From an uncultured Eubacteriales bacterium (lineage in GTDB: Bacteria; Bacillota; Clostridia; Oscillospirales; Ruminococcaceae), in assembly GCA_900319075.1 (NCBI GenBank), contig ONMZ01000017.1, positions 1-38,544 of the forward strand: a DNA stretch of 38,544 nucleotides, written 5' to 3'. Numbering within the stretch: the first letter of the stretch is position 1; the number at the start of each line of letters is the position of its first letter. The position numbers and the translations under genes were made by a program. Shown here in pieces: positions 24,852 to 32,018 of the stretch. Under the pieces are notes generated by a model that ran no database searches, was not told the origin of the DNA, and saw nothing but the letters and a program-made list of their open reading frames with translations.

Positions 24852-25835
24852 TTACTTTCTCTTGAAAACTATGTTCTTGAATTTTACGGATTCTACCTTG
24901 TCAATATCTATCATCGTTCTGAAAGCCTGACGGAATCCTACATCGGTATTATCCAGCATAAGACCGATGCCGCCTGCATCCATATTAAAGTCCCTGCCTG
25001 TCTTTACCGTTCCGTCCTTGAACTTTATCTCAAAGTCCCATTCAAATTCACCGTTTTTGACCTGCTTTTCAAATTCTTCAGCAGTCTTAGGATAAGGTAT
25101 AGGCACAAGTGCGGTAAATCCTACCTCAGACAGATACAGCTCTTTTCCGTCGTCCGAGTAAAGCTTGACATCATTCAGCTTTTCTGCTTCAGGCACATCA
25201 AATGCTATCCCGTCAAGCAGATGTATTTCTTTTTCATCTTTACCGTTCAGGTCGGATTCAAACGGCTTGAACTTCAGCTTCAGAGGTCTTGATGAATTAA
25301 CCTTTGAATTTCCGTAACGATATGTTATATCGAACTCTATATTGACCGCCTTGTCACCTTTTTTATACTCTTTCCAGCCACAGGATGATAAAACGTTCGG
25401 CGGCAGCACCTCACCCGTATCCGCATAAACAACATCTGCATCAAATCCATTTCTTCCAAGGTAATCCTGCGCCTTTTCGTCAAGCGGTTCAACTGCGATT
25501 ATACAGCTGCAAACATAGTCGTCTTTTATAACGCTTTGCAGGTTGAAGCGAAAATGTTCGTTTTCAAATACCTTGTCCGAAAGCATTCCTCTGCTCTCCA
25601 TTTTGCTGACCGCACTGCTGTCGTAGAACTCACCCACACTTTCCTTATTGGACAGCTTTGCAACAGCGACTGCGCCTGCTGTGACGGTCATTACCGCTGC
25701 GGCTGCGGCTATGGCTATGACCTTTGCCGAGAACTTACGGCGGTGCTTTGTCTGTTTCATCACCGGCTTTCCTTCTGCCTCGTGCAGATACTTTTCATCT
25801 GCAAGACCTATAATATCAAGCATCTTATCGTTCAT
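24852..25835 (-). CDS. Membrane-anchored protein paired with an ECF sigma factor (anti-sigma-like)
   Basis: 327-aa protein whose ATG overlaps the sigma factor stop codon (ATGA). Residues 1-33 are short and cytoplasmic, one membrane segment lies at about 35-60, and the rest (about 270 residues) is an extracytoplasmic beta-rich region without recognisable catalytic motifs. The N-terminal part is too short for a classical anti-sigma domain and has no zinc HxxxCxxC motif. Genes of this build beside clostridial ECF sigma factors are usually called anti-sigma factors by position. That is inference here; the outer domain could be a sensor. Confidence 0.7.
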   Translation of the reverse strand: MNDKMLDIIGLADEKYLHEAEGKPVMKQTKHRRKFSAKVIAIAAAAAVMTVTAGAVAVAKLSNKESVGEFYDSSAVSKMESRGMLSDKVFENEHFRFNLQSVIKDDYVCSCIIAVEPLDEKAQDYLGRNGFDADVVYADTGEVLPPNVLSSCGWKEYKKGDKAVNIEFDITYRYGNSKVNSSRPLKLKFKPFESDLNGKDEKEIHLLDGIAFDVPEAEKLNDVKLYSDDGKELYLSEVGFTALVPIPYPKTAEEFEKQVKNGEFEWDFEIKFKDGTVKTGRDFNMDAGGIGLMLDNTDVGFRQAFRTMIDIDKVESVKFKNIVFKRK

Positions 25836-26389
25836 AACAATCCCTCTCTTTCCAATAGTTTTTTCAGTTTGCTCCTCGTTCGGTGAAGTGTGACCTTAAC
25901 CTTGCTCTGCGAGATGTCGAGCTTTTGCGCTATTTCCTCAACGGTGTGCATATACCAGTAGCGCAGCAGAAATATCCTGCGCTGCTCAGGTCTTAGCTTT
26001 TCAAGAAATCCGTTGAATGCTTCTTTGAGCGCAAGGGACTCATCCAGCTTTTCAAGCGTATCTTCTGAAGCAGCCGCATCGGAAAGCTCTTCAAGAAGCA
26101 GCTCAACGTGCCCCGAGCCACGCTTTTGAGCGTGTTTTCTGCGCCATAGATTTATCGCAGCATTTCTTGTAACTCCTGCAAGATACATTTTCAGATCATC
26201 AGGCTTTGCAGGCGGTATACTTCTCCACACACTAAGGTAAACATCGTTCAGACATTCCTGTGTATCCTCTCTGCTGCGAAGAATATTCATAGCAATGCTT
26301 TTACAGTATGCGCCGTATTTGTTTTCAAGCTCCACAAGAGCATTTTTGTCCTTGACTTCCAGCAAAGCTATCAATTCATCGTTTGACAC
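25832..26389 (-). CDS. ECF-type RNA polymerase sigma factor
   Basis: 185-aa sigma-70 family protein with only regions 2 and 4. Region 2 runs from about 20 to 85 (SREDTQECLNDVYLSVWRSIPPA, YLAGVTRNAAINLWRRK). Region 4 covers about 125-180 (LRPEQRRIFLLRYWYMHTVEEIAQKL, SQSKVKVTLHRTRSKLKK) with a helix-turn-helix for -35 recognition. The start codon is GTG at 26389 with ggagg 9 bases upstream. It is translationally coupled to the membrane protein downstream, which probably sequesters it. The site at 26430-26460 looks like an ECF promoter, so the pair may be autoregulated. Confidence 0.92.
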   Translation of the reverse strand: MSNDELIALLEVKDKNALVELENKYGAYCKSIAMNILRSREDTQECLNDVYLSVWRSIPPAKPDDLKMYLAGVTRNAAINLWRRKHAQKRGSGHVELLLEELSDAAASEDTLEKLDESLALKEAFNGFLEKLRPEQRRIFLLRYWYMHTVEEIAQKLDISQSKVKVTLHRTRSKLKKLLEREGLL

Positions 26390-26429
26390 TTTTCCCTTCC
26401 TCCGTTCTGTTTCTGAAGCGCCTCACTTA

Positions 26430-26460
26430 TATAGACACAAATCTGATACACAAGGTTACA
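26430..26460 (-). promoter_or_regulatory. Candidate ECF-sigma promoter upstream of the sigma gene
   Basis: On the minus strand, TGTAAC (26460-26455) is followed after 17 bases by TGTCTA (to 26432). This resembles ECF promoters of the AAC / CGTC type seen in Firmicutes. No good housekeeping promoter was found in the same 160-base gap. Confidence 0.5.
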
Positions 26461-26469
26461 CATAAAAAC

Positions 26470-26500
26470 AAAAAAACTGCCGCAAGAAAAATGCAGCAGT
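26470..26500 (-). terminator. Terminator of the small lipoprotein gene
   Basis: On the minus strand, actgctgc (26500-26493) pairs with gcggcagt (26483-26476) with one G-T pair. Seven T follow, about 50 bases after the stop of the lipoprotein gene and before the sigma promoter. Confidence 0.75.
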
Positions 26501-26550
26501 CTTTTTAATCGTGTATGAAAATCAAATAGAATATATCTTGTCAATATATC

Positions 26551-26973
26551 CTACGCAGCAGGCACATATGTCTTTCCGACCTGCCTTGTAAACACCTTGC
26601 TGTCCGATACGCTTACGGCAACATCGGCAACATAGTCAAATTCATCGTCCTTACAGTCATATACCTTGAAACAGTAGCAGTCTGCTCCGTTCACCTTGTC
26701 CTTTCCCATATAACCAAAGGATCTTTTGTATTCTTTCTTTACAGGATAAGCGTTGTCTGCGCTTTTTGCCGCAGTATCCAGCACCTTGTCCGCACCCTCC
26801 GGCAAAACGCTGAACATACTGCTGTCGGGCTGTGCCTGTGAAGATGTTTCGCTGGTCACACTCTGCTGAGCAGGTGTGATCTCGCTGTTATCCTGGTTTA
26901 AACCTGCCTCTGCACAGCTTACACACATTGCAGCCGCAGCAGACATTATTGCTATGATCAAAAACTTTTTCAT
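26551..26973 (-). CDS. Small secreted lipoprotein of unknown function
   Basis: 140-aa protein with a Lys-Lys start and hydrophobic stretch (MKKFLIIAIMSAAAAMCVSC) ending in a cysteine that suits lipidation, although the -3 residue is Cys rather than Leu. A Ser/Thr/Gln-rich linker (about 25-55) leads to a compact C-terminal region (about 60-140) with DCYCFKVYDCKDDEFDYVADVAVSVSDSKVFTR, possibly a small beta fold. The frame extends to a TTG at 27009, but the signal peptide argues for ATG 26973. The good aaaggag sequence lies about 25 bases upstream of that ATG, which is oddly far; see findings. It has its own promoter and terminator. Confidence 0.72.
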   Translation of the reverse strand: MKKFLIIAIMSAAAAMCVSCAEAGLNQDNSEITPAQQSVTSETSSQAQPDSSMFSVLPEGADKVLDTAAKSADNAYPVKKEYKRSFGYMGKDKVNGADCYCFKVYDCKDDEFDYVADVAVSVSDSKVFTRQVGKTYVPAA

Positions 26974-27037
26974 ATCCACAAAGACGGGAGCCCCGCCTTC
27001 TCCTTTCAAAAATACTATATGTTATCTTTCAATCCAA

Positions 27038-27066
27038 ATTATAGCACAGCATATGTCACTTGTAAA
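27038..27066 (-). promoter_or_regulatory. Promoter of the small lipoprotein gene
   Basis: On the minus strand, TTTACA (27066-27061) and TATAAT (27043-27038) with a 17-bp spacer. Confidence 0.75.
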
Positions 27067-27088
27067 GGAATTGCACCGAATTGTTACC

Positions 27089-27124
27089 AAAAATGCCGAT
27101 AGTGAACAAAAACACTACCGGCAT
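27089..27124 (-). terminator. Terminator of the APH-like gene
   Basis: A 12-bp stem atgccggtagtg / cactatcggcat (27124-27113/27104-27093, one G-T pair) on the minus strand is followed by five T, about 77 bases after the stop codon. Confidence 0.8.
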
Positions 27125-27132
27125 AATTTCTT

Positions 27133-27152
27133 TTTGTGCAATATTGCACAAA
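27133..27152. repeat. Perfect 20-bp palindrome
   Basis: tttgtgcaat/attgcacaaa with no central gap. It lies in the 3' UTR of the APH-like gene and upstream of the small lipoprotein promoter (27038-27066), about 65 bp beyond its -35 box and past a terminator. It could be a protein-binding site or an extra hairpin. Confidence 0.7.
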
Positions 27153-27200
27153 GACAGGTTACTGATTTATTACATTTTCACAAAGCTATCACATTTACTG

Positions 27201-27959
27201 TCATGAGTAATCCACAACATCGATCCAGCGCATAAGCAGATCTCTTTCCTCAGGCTTGCCCTTTATCAGCTGTGCAGCTGCAACAATAGGCAGCCACGCC
27301 TGAACATACTGCTTTGAAGTTCCGCTTTTAAGACAGTATTTATCAAGGTAAGGTTCTGCGATATCAGGGTCGTTAAGGCACAAAAGCAGATAAGTCCTTG
27401 CAACATCGGCAGAGGCGTTGCCTTGTCTTGCGGAGCCCCAGTTTATCACATATGTACCCTCGTCATTGACTATTATATTCTTGGGAGCAAAATTACCGTG
27501 ACAAAGCTTTATGTGCTTTGGCATCGAATCCAGCCTTGTAAGCAGCTCGTATTTCTTTATCTCGTCTATTTGTCCCAGAGATTTGATCTGTCTTGTCATC
27601 TTGTCCTTCAGCTTTGAAAGCAAAGGCATATACTGAGAATGGATCTCCGTTTGTATGTCAATAAACTGGTTGAGATATTTATCCATATTCTCCGGGTTTT
27701 CTTCCATAAGCTGCTGCATGGTCTTTCCCTTGATGAAATCCATAGTCACCGACCACCTGCCGTCAACCACAGAAACCTCATGCAAGGTGGGTATCTTTAT
27801 GAAAGAATTGACCAGCGTAGTCTCTACCCTTGCGTGTGTCAGCGCAGCATAAAGACACTTTTCTTTGTACATATTATCCTTGTATTCTCTTACTGCAAAC
27901 CCGTCACGCTCATAAACATCATATATATCGCTTTGCGCCAATAGTCTTTTTTCGCTCAT
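27201..27959 (-). CDS. APH/choline-kinase-fold protein lacking both catalytic aspartates
   Basis: 252-aa protein matching small-molecule kinases of the aminoglycoside phosphotransferase fold. The Brenner-type motif normally reads H-G-D-x-x-x-x-N; here it is CHGNFAPKN, with Asn156 in place of the catalytic Asp and Asn161 kept. The metal-binding Asp of the usual I-D-W motif is also Asn, in VINWGSARQGN (Asn173). The rest of the fold, including SADVARTYLLL and the C-terminal helices, looks intact, so this is likely a pseudokinase or a very altered enzyme rather than a decayed gene. ATG 27959 follows aaaggataaacact. It is a single-gene unit, divergent from adhE. Confidence 0.8.
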   Translation of the reverse strand: MSEKRLLAQSDIYDVYERDGFAVREYKDNMYKEKCLYAALTHARVETTLVNSFIKIPTLHEVSVVDGRWSVTMDFIKGKTMQQLMEENPENMDKYLNQFIDIQTEIHSQYMPLLSKLKDKMTRQIKSLGQIDEIKKYELLTRLDSMPKHIKLCHGNFAPKNIIVNDEGTYVINWGSARQGNASADVARTYLLLCLNDPDIAEPYLDKYCLKSGTSKQYVQAWLPIVAAAQLIKGKPEERDLLMRWIDVVDYS

Positions 27960-27988
27960 AGTGTTTATCCTTTCTGTCTTTTATGCCC

Positions 27989-28056
27989 GAAAAGGATCTG
28001 CCTTGGATCGCAGTCCTTTACTGTATATATTATACACTCTTTTTCAACAATGTCAA
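27989..28056 (-). promoter_or_regulatory. Promoter and leader hairpin of the APH-like gene
   Basis: On the minus strand, TTGACA (28056-28051) and TATAAT (28034-28029) with a 16-bp spacer. The transcript would begin near 28022, almost at the base of a hairpin, aaaggactgc ... gcag-a-tccttt (28018 to 27989, one bulge), followed by tttt. It could be an early attenuator or a 5' stabilising hairpin. Confidence 0.6.
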
Positions 28057-28228
28057 GACTTGATTCGTTATTATCACAAGCGTAAACACTTTATTTTTAT
28101 TTGTATCATAAAGAATTCATATTTCCTTGCCGGATCAGTTTATACCTGTCCAAATATTTATCATAAAGCAATTATAAAAAGTGACCAAGAAAAGCGTGAA
28201 AAGATGACAAAATCTGTGCAATTAAAAA

Positions 28229-28257
28229 TTGACAAATAATCACTGCTGTTGTATAAT
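28229..28257 (+). promoter_or_regulatory. adhE promoter
   Basis: TTGACA at 28229-28234 and TATAAT at 28252-28257 with a 17-bp spacer, about 83 bases before the start codon. I did not find a convincing Rex palindrome around it. The remaining 27960-28339 gap holds no gene. Confidence 0.85.
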
Positions 28258-28339
28258 GTATTAAACATATTATGGTGCATAAGTGCATAGCGAAGAGCGC
28301 ATAAAATGCACCCAAAATACTGACAGGAGGACGTGTATT

Positions 28340-30949
28340 ATGTCTGCAGCACAAAATGCTCCGTTCATAGTTGATAACGTAGCGGCGCTGGAAAAGAAAA
28401 TAGCACAGCTCAGGGAGGCTCAGCAGAAATTTTCCACCTTCTCACAGCAGCAGGTGGATAAGATCTTCAGAGCTGCAGCTCTGGCTGCCAACAAAGCCCG
28501 TATACCCCTTGCAAAGCTTGCAGTAGAGGAAACGGGAATGGGCATAGTTGAGGACAAGGTGATTAAAAATCATTTTGCCAGCGAATATATATACAATAAA
28601 TACAAAAACACCAAAACCTGCGATGTGATAGACCGTGATGAGGTTTACGGTATAACTACCCTTGCCGAGCCTATCGGTGTTATTGCTGCGGTGATACCTA
28701 CCACCAACCCTACATCCACAGCGATCTTCAAGTCGCTTTTGTGCTTAAAGACAAGAAATGCAATTATCATCTCGCCTCACCCCAGGGCAAAAAAGTCAAC
28801 TATCCAGGCTGCTCAGGTAGTTCTTGATGCTGCGGTGGCAGCAGGAGCACCTGAGGGTATAATCGGATGGATAGACATTCCTTCCCTTGAGCTTACCCAG
28901 ACAGTTATGCGTGAAGCTGACTGTATCCTTGCCACAGGCGGTCCGGGAATGGTAAAGGCAGCATATTCAAGCGGAAAGCCTGCTATCGGCGTAGGTGCAG
29001 GCAACACACCTGCAATAATAGACAGTTCTGCCGATATACTCATGGCGGTGTCTTCCGTTATCCATTCAAAGACCTTTGACAACGGTATGATCTGTGCCTC
29101 AGAGCAGTCGGTGATCGTGGACAAACAGATATATGATGCGGTAAAGAAAGAATTTAAGGCACGTGGCTGTTATTTCCTTAAAAAAGATGAGATAGACAAG
29201 GTCAGAAAGACCATAATCATAAACGGCTCGCTCAACGCAAAGATCGTCGGGCAGTCGGCTCATAAAATAGCCGAACTGTCAGGCGTTAAAACTCCCGAAG
29301 ATGTAAAAATACTTATCGGCGAGGTAACAAGCGTTGACATCAGCGAGGAGTTTGCTCACGAAAAGCTCTCCCCCGTTCTTGCAATGTACAAGGCAAAGGA
29401 CTTTGACGATGCCCTTGACAAAGCTGACAAATTGGTAAAAGACGGCGGTATAGGACACACCTCCTGCATATACTGCAACGTTCGCACCGAAAAGGATAAG
29501 CTTGAAAAATTCCGCAACCGTATGAAGACCTGCCGTATACTGGTCAATACACCTTCATCTCACGGCGGAATAGGTGATCTTTACAACTTTAAGCTTGCCC
29601 CCTCTCTTACGCTGGGCTGCGGCTCCTGGGGCGGCAACTCCGTTTCGGAGAACGTGGGCGTAAAGCATCTTTTGAACATAAAGACCGTTGCGGAGAGGAG
29701 AGAGAATATGCTTTGGTTCAGAGCACCGGAAAAGGTCTACTTTAAAAACGGCAGTCTGCCTGTTGCCCTTGAAGAGCTTGGTGAAATGGGTAAAAAAAGA
29801 GCCTTTGTTGTTACGGACAATTTCCTGTACAAAAGCGGATTTTCAAAATGTATAACCAACAAGCTTGAAGAGCTTGGCATAGCACACCATGTATTTTCAA
29901 ATGTTCAGCCCGACCCTACGCTGGCAAATGCTACCGAGGGATCCCACGAGATGGCAGAGTTTGAGCCGGACGTTATCATCGCCCTGGGCGGCGGCTCAGC
30001 TATGGACGCAGCAAAAATAATGTGGGTACTTTACGAGCACCCGGATGTTAGCTTTGAGGATATGTCCATGGACTTTATGGACATACGCAAGAGAATATTC
30101 AAGTTCCCTAAGATGGGCGAAAAGGCATACTTTGTAGCAGTTCCCACATCTGCGGGCACAGGCTCTGAGGTAACTCCGTTTGCTATAATCACCGACCAGG
30201 AAACAGGTACAAAGTACCCGATCGCAGACTATGAGCTGCTGCCTGATATGGCTATCGTTGATGCGGATATGATGATGAACGCACCAAAGGGACTTACCTG
30301 CGCCTCGGGTATAGACGTTCTTACACACGCTCTGGAGGCTTACGCTTCTGTTATGGCTTCCGACTATACGGACGCACTTGCGCTCAAGGCTGCAAAGCAG
30401 GTGTTTGACTATCTGCCGTCGGCATACAAAAACGGTGCAAACGACCCTGTTGCAAGAGAGAAAATGGCAAATGCCGCTTGTATGGCAGGTATGGCTTTTG
30501 CAAACGCTTTCCTGGGTGTAAATCACTCAATGGCGCACAAGCTGGGCGCTTACCACCATCTGCCCCACGGTATTGCAAATGCGCTTATCCTTACAAGAGT
30601 TATGCGCTACAACGCCGATCCTACGCCAAGAAAGATGGGTACCTTCTCCCAGTACCAGTACCCGCACACACTTGAAAGATACGCAGAGGTCGCACGCTAC
30701 TGCGGCTTTGGCGGCAAGGACGACAAGGAATCGTTTGAGAACCTTATCAAGCAGATAGAAAAGCTCAAAAAGGCTATTGAGATAAAGCCGACTATCGCAG
30801 ATTACGGCGTTAAGGAAGAGGACTTCCTTGCAACGCTTGACGAAATGGTTGAAAACGCTTTCAACGACCAATGCACAGGTGCAAACCCGAGATACCCGCT
30901 GATGAGCGAGATCAAGGAGATATACCTGGCAGCATACTACGGAAAATAA
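28340..30949 (+). CDS. adhE: Bifunctional acetaldehyde-CoA / alcohol dehydrogenase
   Basis: Reduces acetyl-CoA to acetaldehyde and then ethanol, regenerating two NAD+; forms long filaments (spirosomes) in the family. The 869-aa fusion has an N-terminal aldehyde dehydrogenase half (about 1-440) with the catalytic Cys252 in NGMICASEQS and the GGPGMVKAAYSSGKPAIGVGAGN nucleotide region. A linker leads to a C-terminal iron-dependent alcohol dehydrogenase half with ALGGGSAMDAAKIMW, VPTSAGTGSEVTPFA and the metal-site histidines in NHSMAHKLGAYHHLPHG. The ATG at 28340 is chosen because aggagg lies 9 bases upstream; an earlier in-frame ATG at 28283 lies in the 5' leader. It is single-gene with its own promoter and terminator and implies an ethanol-forming fermenter. 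Confidence 0.97.
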   Translation: MSAAQNAPFIVDNVAALEKKIAQLREAQQKFSTFSQQQVDKIFRAAALAANKARIPLAKLAVEETGMGIVEDKVIKNHFASEYIYNKYKNTKTCDVIDRDEVYGITTLAEPIGVIAAVIPTTNPTSTAIFKSLLCLKTRNAIIISPHPRAKKSTIQAAQVVLDAAVAAGAPEGIIGWIDIPSLELTQTVMREADCILATGGPGMVKAAYSSGKPAIGVGAGNTPAIIDSSADILMAVSSVIHSKTFDNGMICASEQSVIVDKQIYDAVKKEFKARGCYFLKKDEIDKVRKTIIINGSLNAKIVGQSAHKIAELSGVKTPEDVKILIGEVTSVDISEEFAHEKLSPVLAMYKAKDFDDALDKADKLVKDGGIGHTSCIYCNVRTEKDKLEKFRNRMKTCRILVNTPSSHGGIGDLYNFKLAPSLTLGCGSWGGNSVSENVGVKHLLNIKTVAERRENMLWFRAPEKVYFKNGSLPVALEELGEMGKKRAFVVTDNFLYKSGFSKCITNKLEELGIAHHVFSNVQPDPTLANATEGSHEMAEFEPDVIIALGGGSAMDAAKIMWVLYEHPDVSFEDMSMDFMDIRKRIFKFPKMGEKAYFVAVPTSAGTGSEVTPFAIITDQETGTKYPIADYELLPDMAIVDADMMMNAPKGLTCASGIDVLTHALEAYASVMASDYTDALALKAAKQVFDYLPSAYKNGANDPVAREKMANAACMAGMAFANAFLGVNHSMAHKLGAYHHLPHGIANALILTRVMRYNADPTPRKMGTFSQYQYPHTLERYAEVARYCGFGGKDDKESFENLIKQIEKLKKAIEIKPTIADYGVKEEDFLATLDEMVENAFNDQCTGANPRYPLMSEIKEIYLAAYYGK

Positions 30950-30958
30950 GACAAACTA

Positions 30959-30987
30959 AAAAGCGGTGCTTTATCGGCACCGCTTTT
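30959..30987. terminator. Terminator between adhE and the convergent lipoprotein gene
   Basis: Perfect 11-bp stem aaaagcggtgc / gcaccgctttt (30959-30969/30977-30987) with a 7-base loop. The A and T ends allow it to work on both strands: it lies 10 bases after the adhE stop and 12 bases after the end of the lipoprotein gene. Confidence 0.9.
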
Positions 30988-30998
30988 GTATTTTCTTT

Positions 30999-31736
30999 TT
31001 ATGAAATTTCAAATGTGATTTCTAGAGTCTTAGAATCTGTACTATCTCCTATTTCTGCATAACCCATTTTACTGTTTCTAAAATCAAAAGCATATCTCAC
31101 ACCGGCTTTTTGTAACGTTATAGACCTACCAGCTCCAAAACCGCACTTTTCAAAGTATGATTTGATTTCCTCTCTTTTTTCATCAATGTCATTCACAGGT
31201 ATATCTGTTTCAAGGCTTATATAAGCCAAAGTATTTTCGTATTTTCCAGTTAGACCGTCCAATAAATAAATCGTGATTTTAGTGAATCTTATTCCGTTGA
31301 TAGTCTTATCCATTTCCCAACCGTATTCTTTACTTGTATATATTCCGTTTGAGCTTGATTCATCTTTCCTTTGTGATGTAATACCAAACGTCTTTACAAC
31401 AATACTGCCGAGCTTGTCAATATCTGTATTATTTTTTCCGAACTGTTCGAGATGGGATCCAATGGCATCATTTAGTGTTTTCAACTCATTGTCAGTGGAA
31501 AAAGCTTCGCTGCTTTCAGAGGTTTGCGTTGTTGTTTCTGTTGTAGTCTCTGTCGTTGTTTCAGATTCCTTTGTCGTTTCAGATACAGTTGTCGTCACCG
31601 CAGAACTGTCTGCACTGCCTGTGCTGCTCTTATCGCCTGAACTACTGTTGTTGCTGCTTTTTTCCGATTCACCACAGGCGGTCATAGACATCATTACTAT
31701 TGCTGCGAAAACCGCAAGCGTTCTTTTGAGCTTCAT
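30999..31736 (-). CDS. Thr/Ser-rich lipoprotein of unknown function
   Basis: 245-aa lipoprotein: signal peptide MKLKRTLAVFAAIVMMSMTAC with Cys21 in a good lipobox, then a low-complexity Ser/Thr/Glu spacer (about 24-82) with tandem TTTE-like units. It ends in a folded C-terminal region (about 85-245) with no motif I recognise. The spacer resembles cell-wall-spanning linkers. ATG 31736 has ggagg 9 bases upstream. It is single-gene, convergent with adhE and sharing its terminator. Its promoter has a TA-repeat spacer (31774-31802), which may make expression variable. Confidence 0.82.
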   Translation of the reverse strand: MKLKRTLAVFAAIVMMSMTACGESEKSSNNSSSGDKSSTGSADSSAVTTTVSETTKESETTTETTTETTTQTSESSEAFSTDNELKTLNDAIGSHLEQFGKNNTDIDKLGSIVVKTFGITSQRKDESSSNGIYTSKEYGWEMDKTINGIRFTKITIYLLDGLTGKYENTLAYISLETDIPVNDIDEKREEIKSYFEKCGFGAGRSITLQKAGVRYAFDFRNSKMGYAEIGDSTDSKTLEITFEIS

Positions 31737-31773
31737 AATTGTAATCCTCCGTTCACTTTTTCAAATATGAACC

Positions 31774-31802
31774 ATTATAGTATATATATATATATATATC
31801 AG
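31774..31802 (-). promoter_or_regulatory. Promoter with a (TA)n spacer in front of the lipoprotein gene
   Basis: On the minus strand, CTGATA (31802-31797, four of six consensus bases) and TATAAT (31779-31774) are 17 bp apart. The spacer is eight TA units followed by c. The whole TA run is 31781-31799. Gain or loss of a TA unit would change the spacer to 19 or 15 bp. Confidence 0.55.
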
Positions 31803-31920
31803 ATATTTTATTAAATAATTGTTAATTCATCTATAGCGTTACAAGCGGTCAACTTTCTCAATAATACTTTTGTATTCAGTAAAAAAGTTTAAAAAGCCTT
31901 TAAAATATGCCGATTTTGTG

Positions 31921-31949
31921 TTGAATTTTGCAAATGAATGTGCTATAAT
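31921..31949 (+). promoter_or_regulatory. nadB operon promoter
   Basis: TTGAAT at 31921-31926 and TATAAT at 31944-31949 with a 17-bp spacer, about 70 bases before the nadB start. The rest of the 31737-32018 gap is AT-rich with no gene. Confidence 0.75.
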
Positions 31950-32018
31950 GAAATAAATATATATTCTTGCAGCTTACAGGCTTTGGACTGAATTATTAAA
32001 GTCAAGAGGTTTTGAGAT

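Noticed and set aside
24787-24855. Direct repeat tggacagtta on both sides of the icd terminator
   Set aside because: Only ten bases, with no element between except the terminator; probably chance.
28201-28339. Rex-binding site upstream of adhE
   Set aside because: Only a TTGTCAA half-site is visible on the minus strand; no full TTGTTAANNNNTTAACAA-like palindrome.
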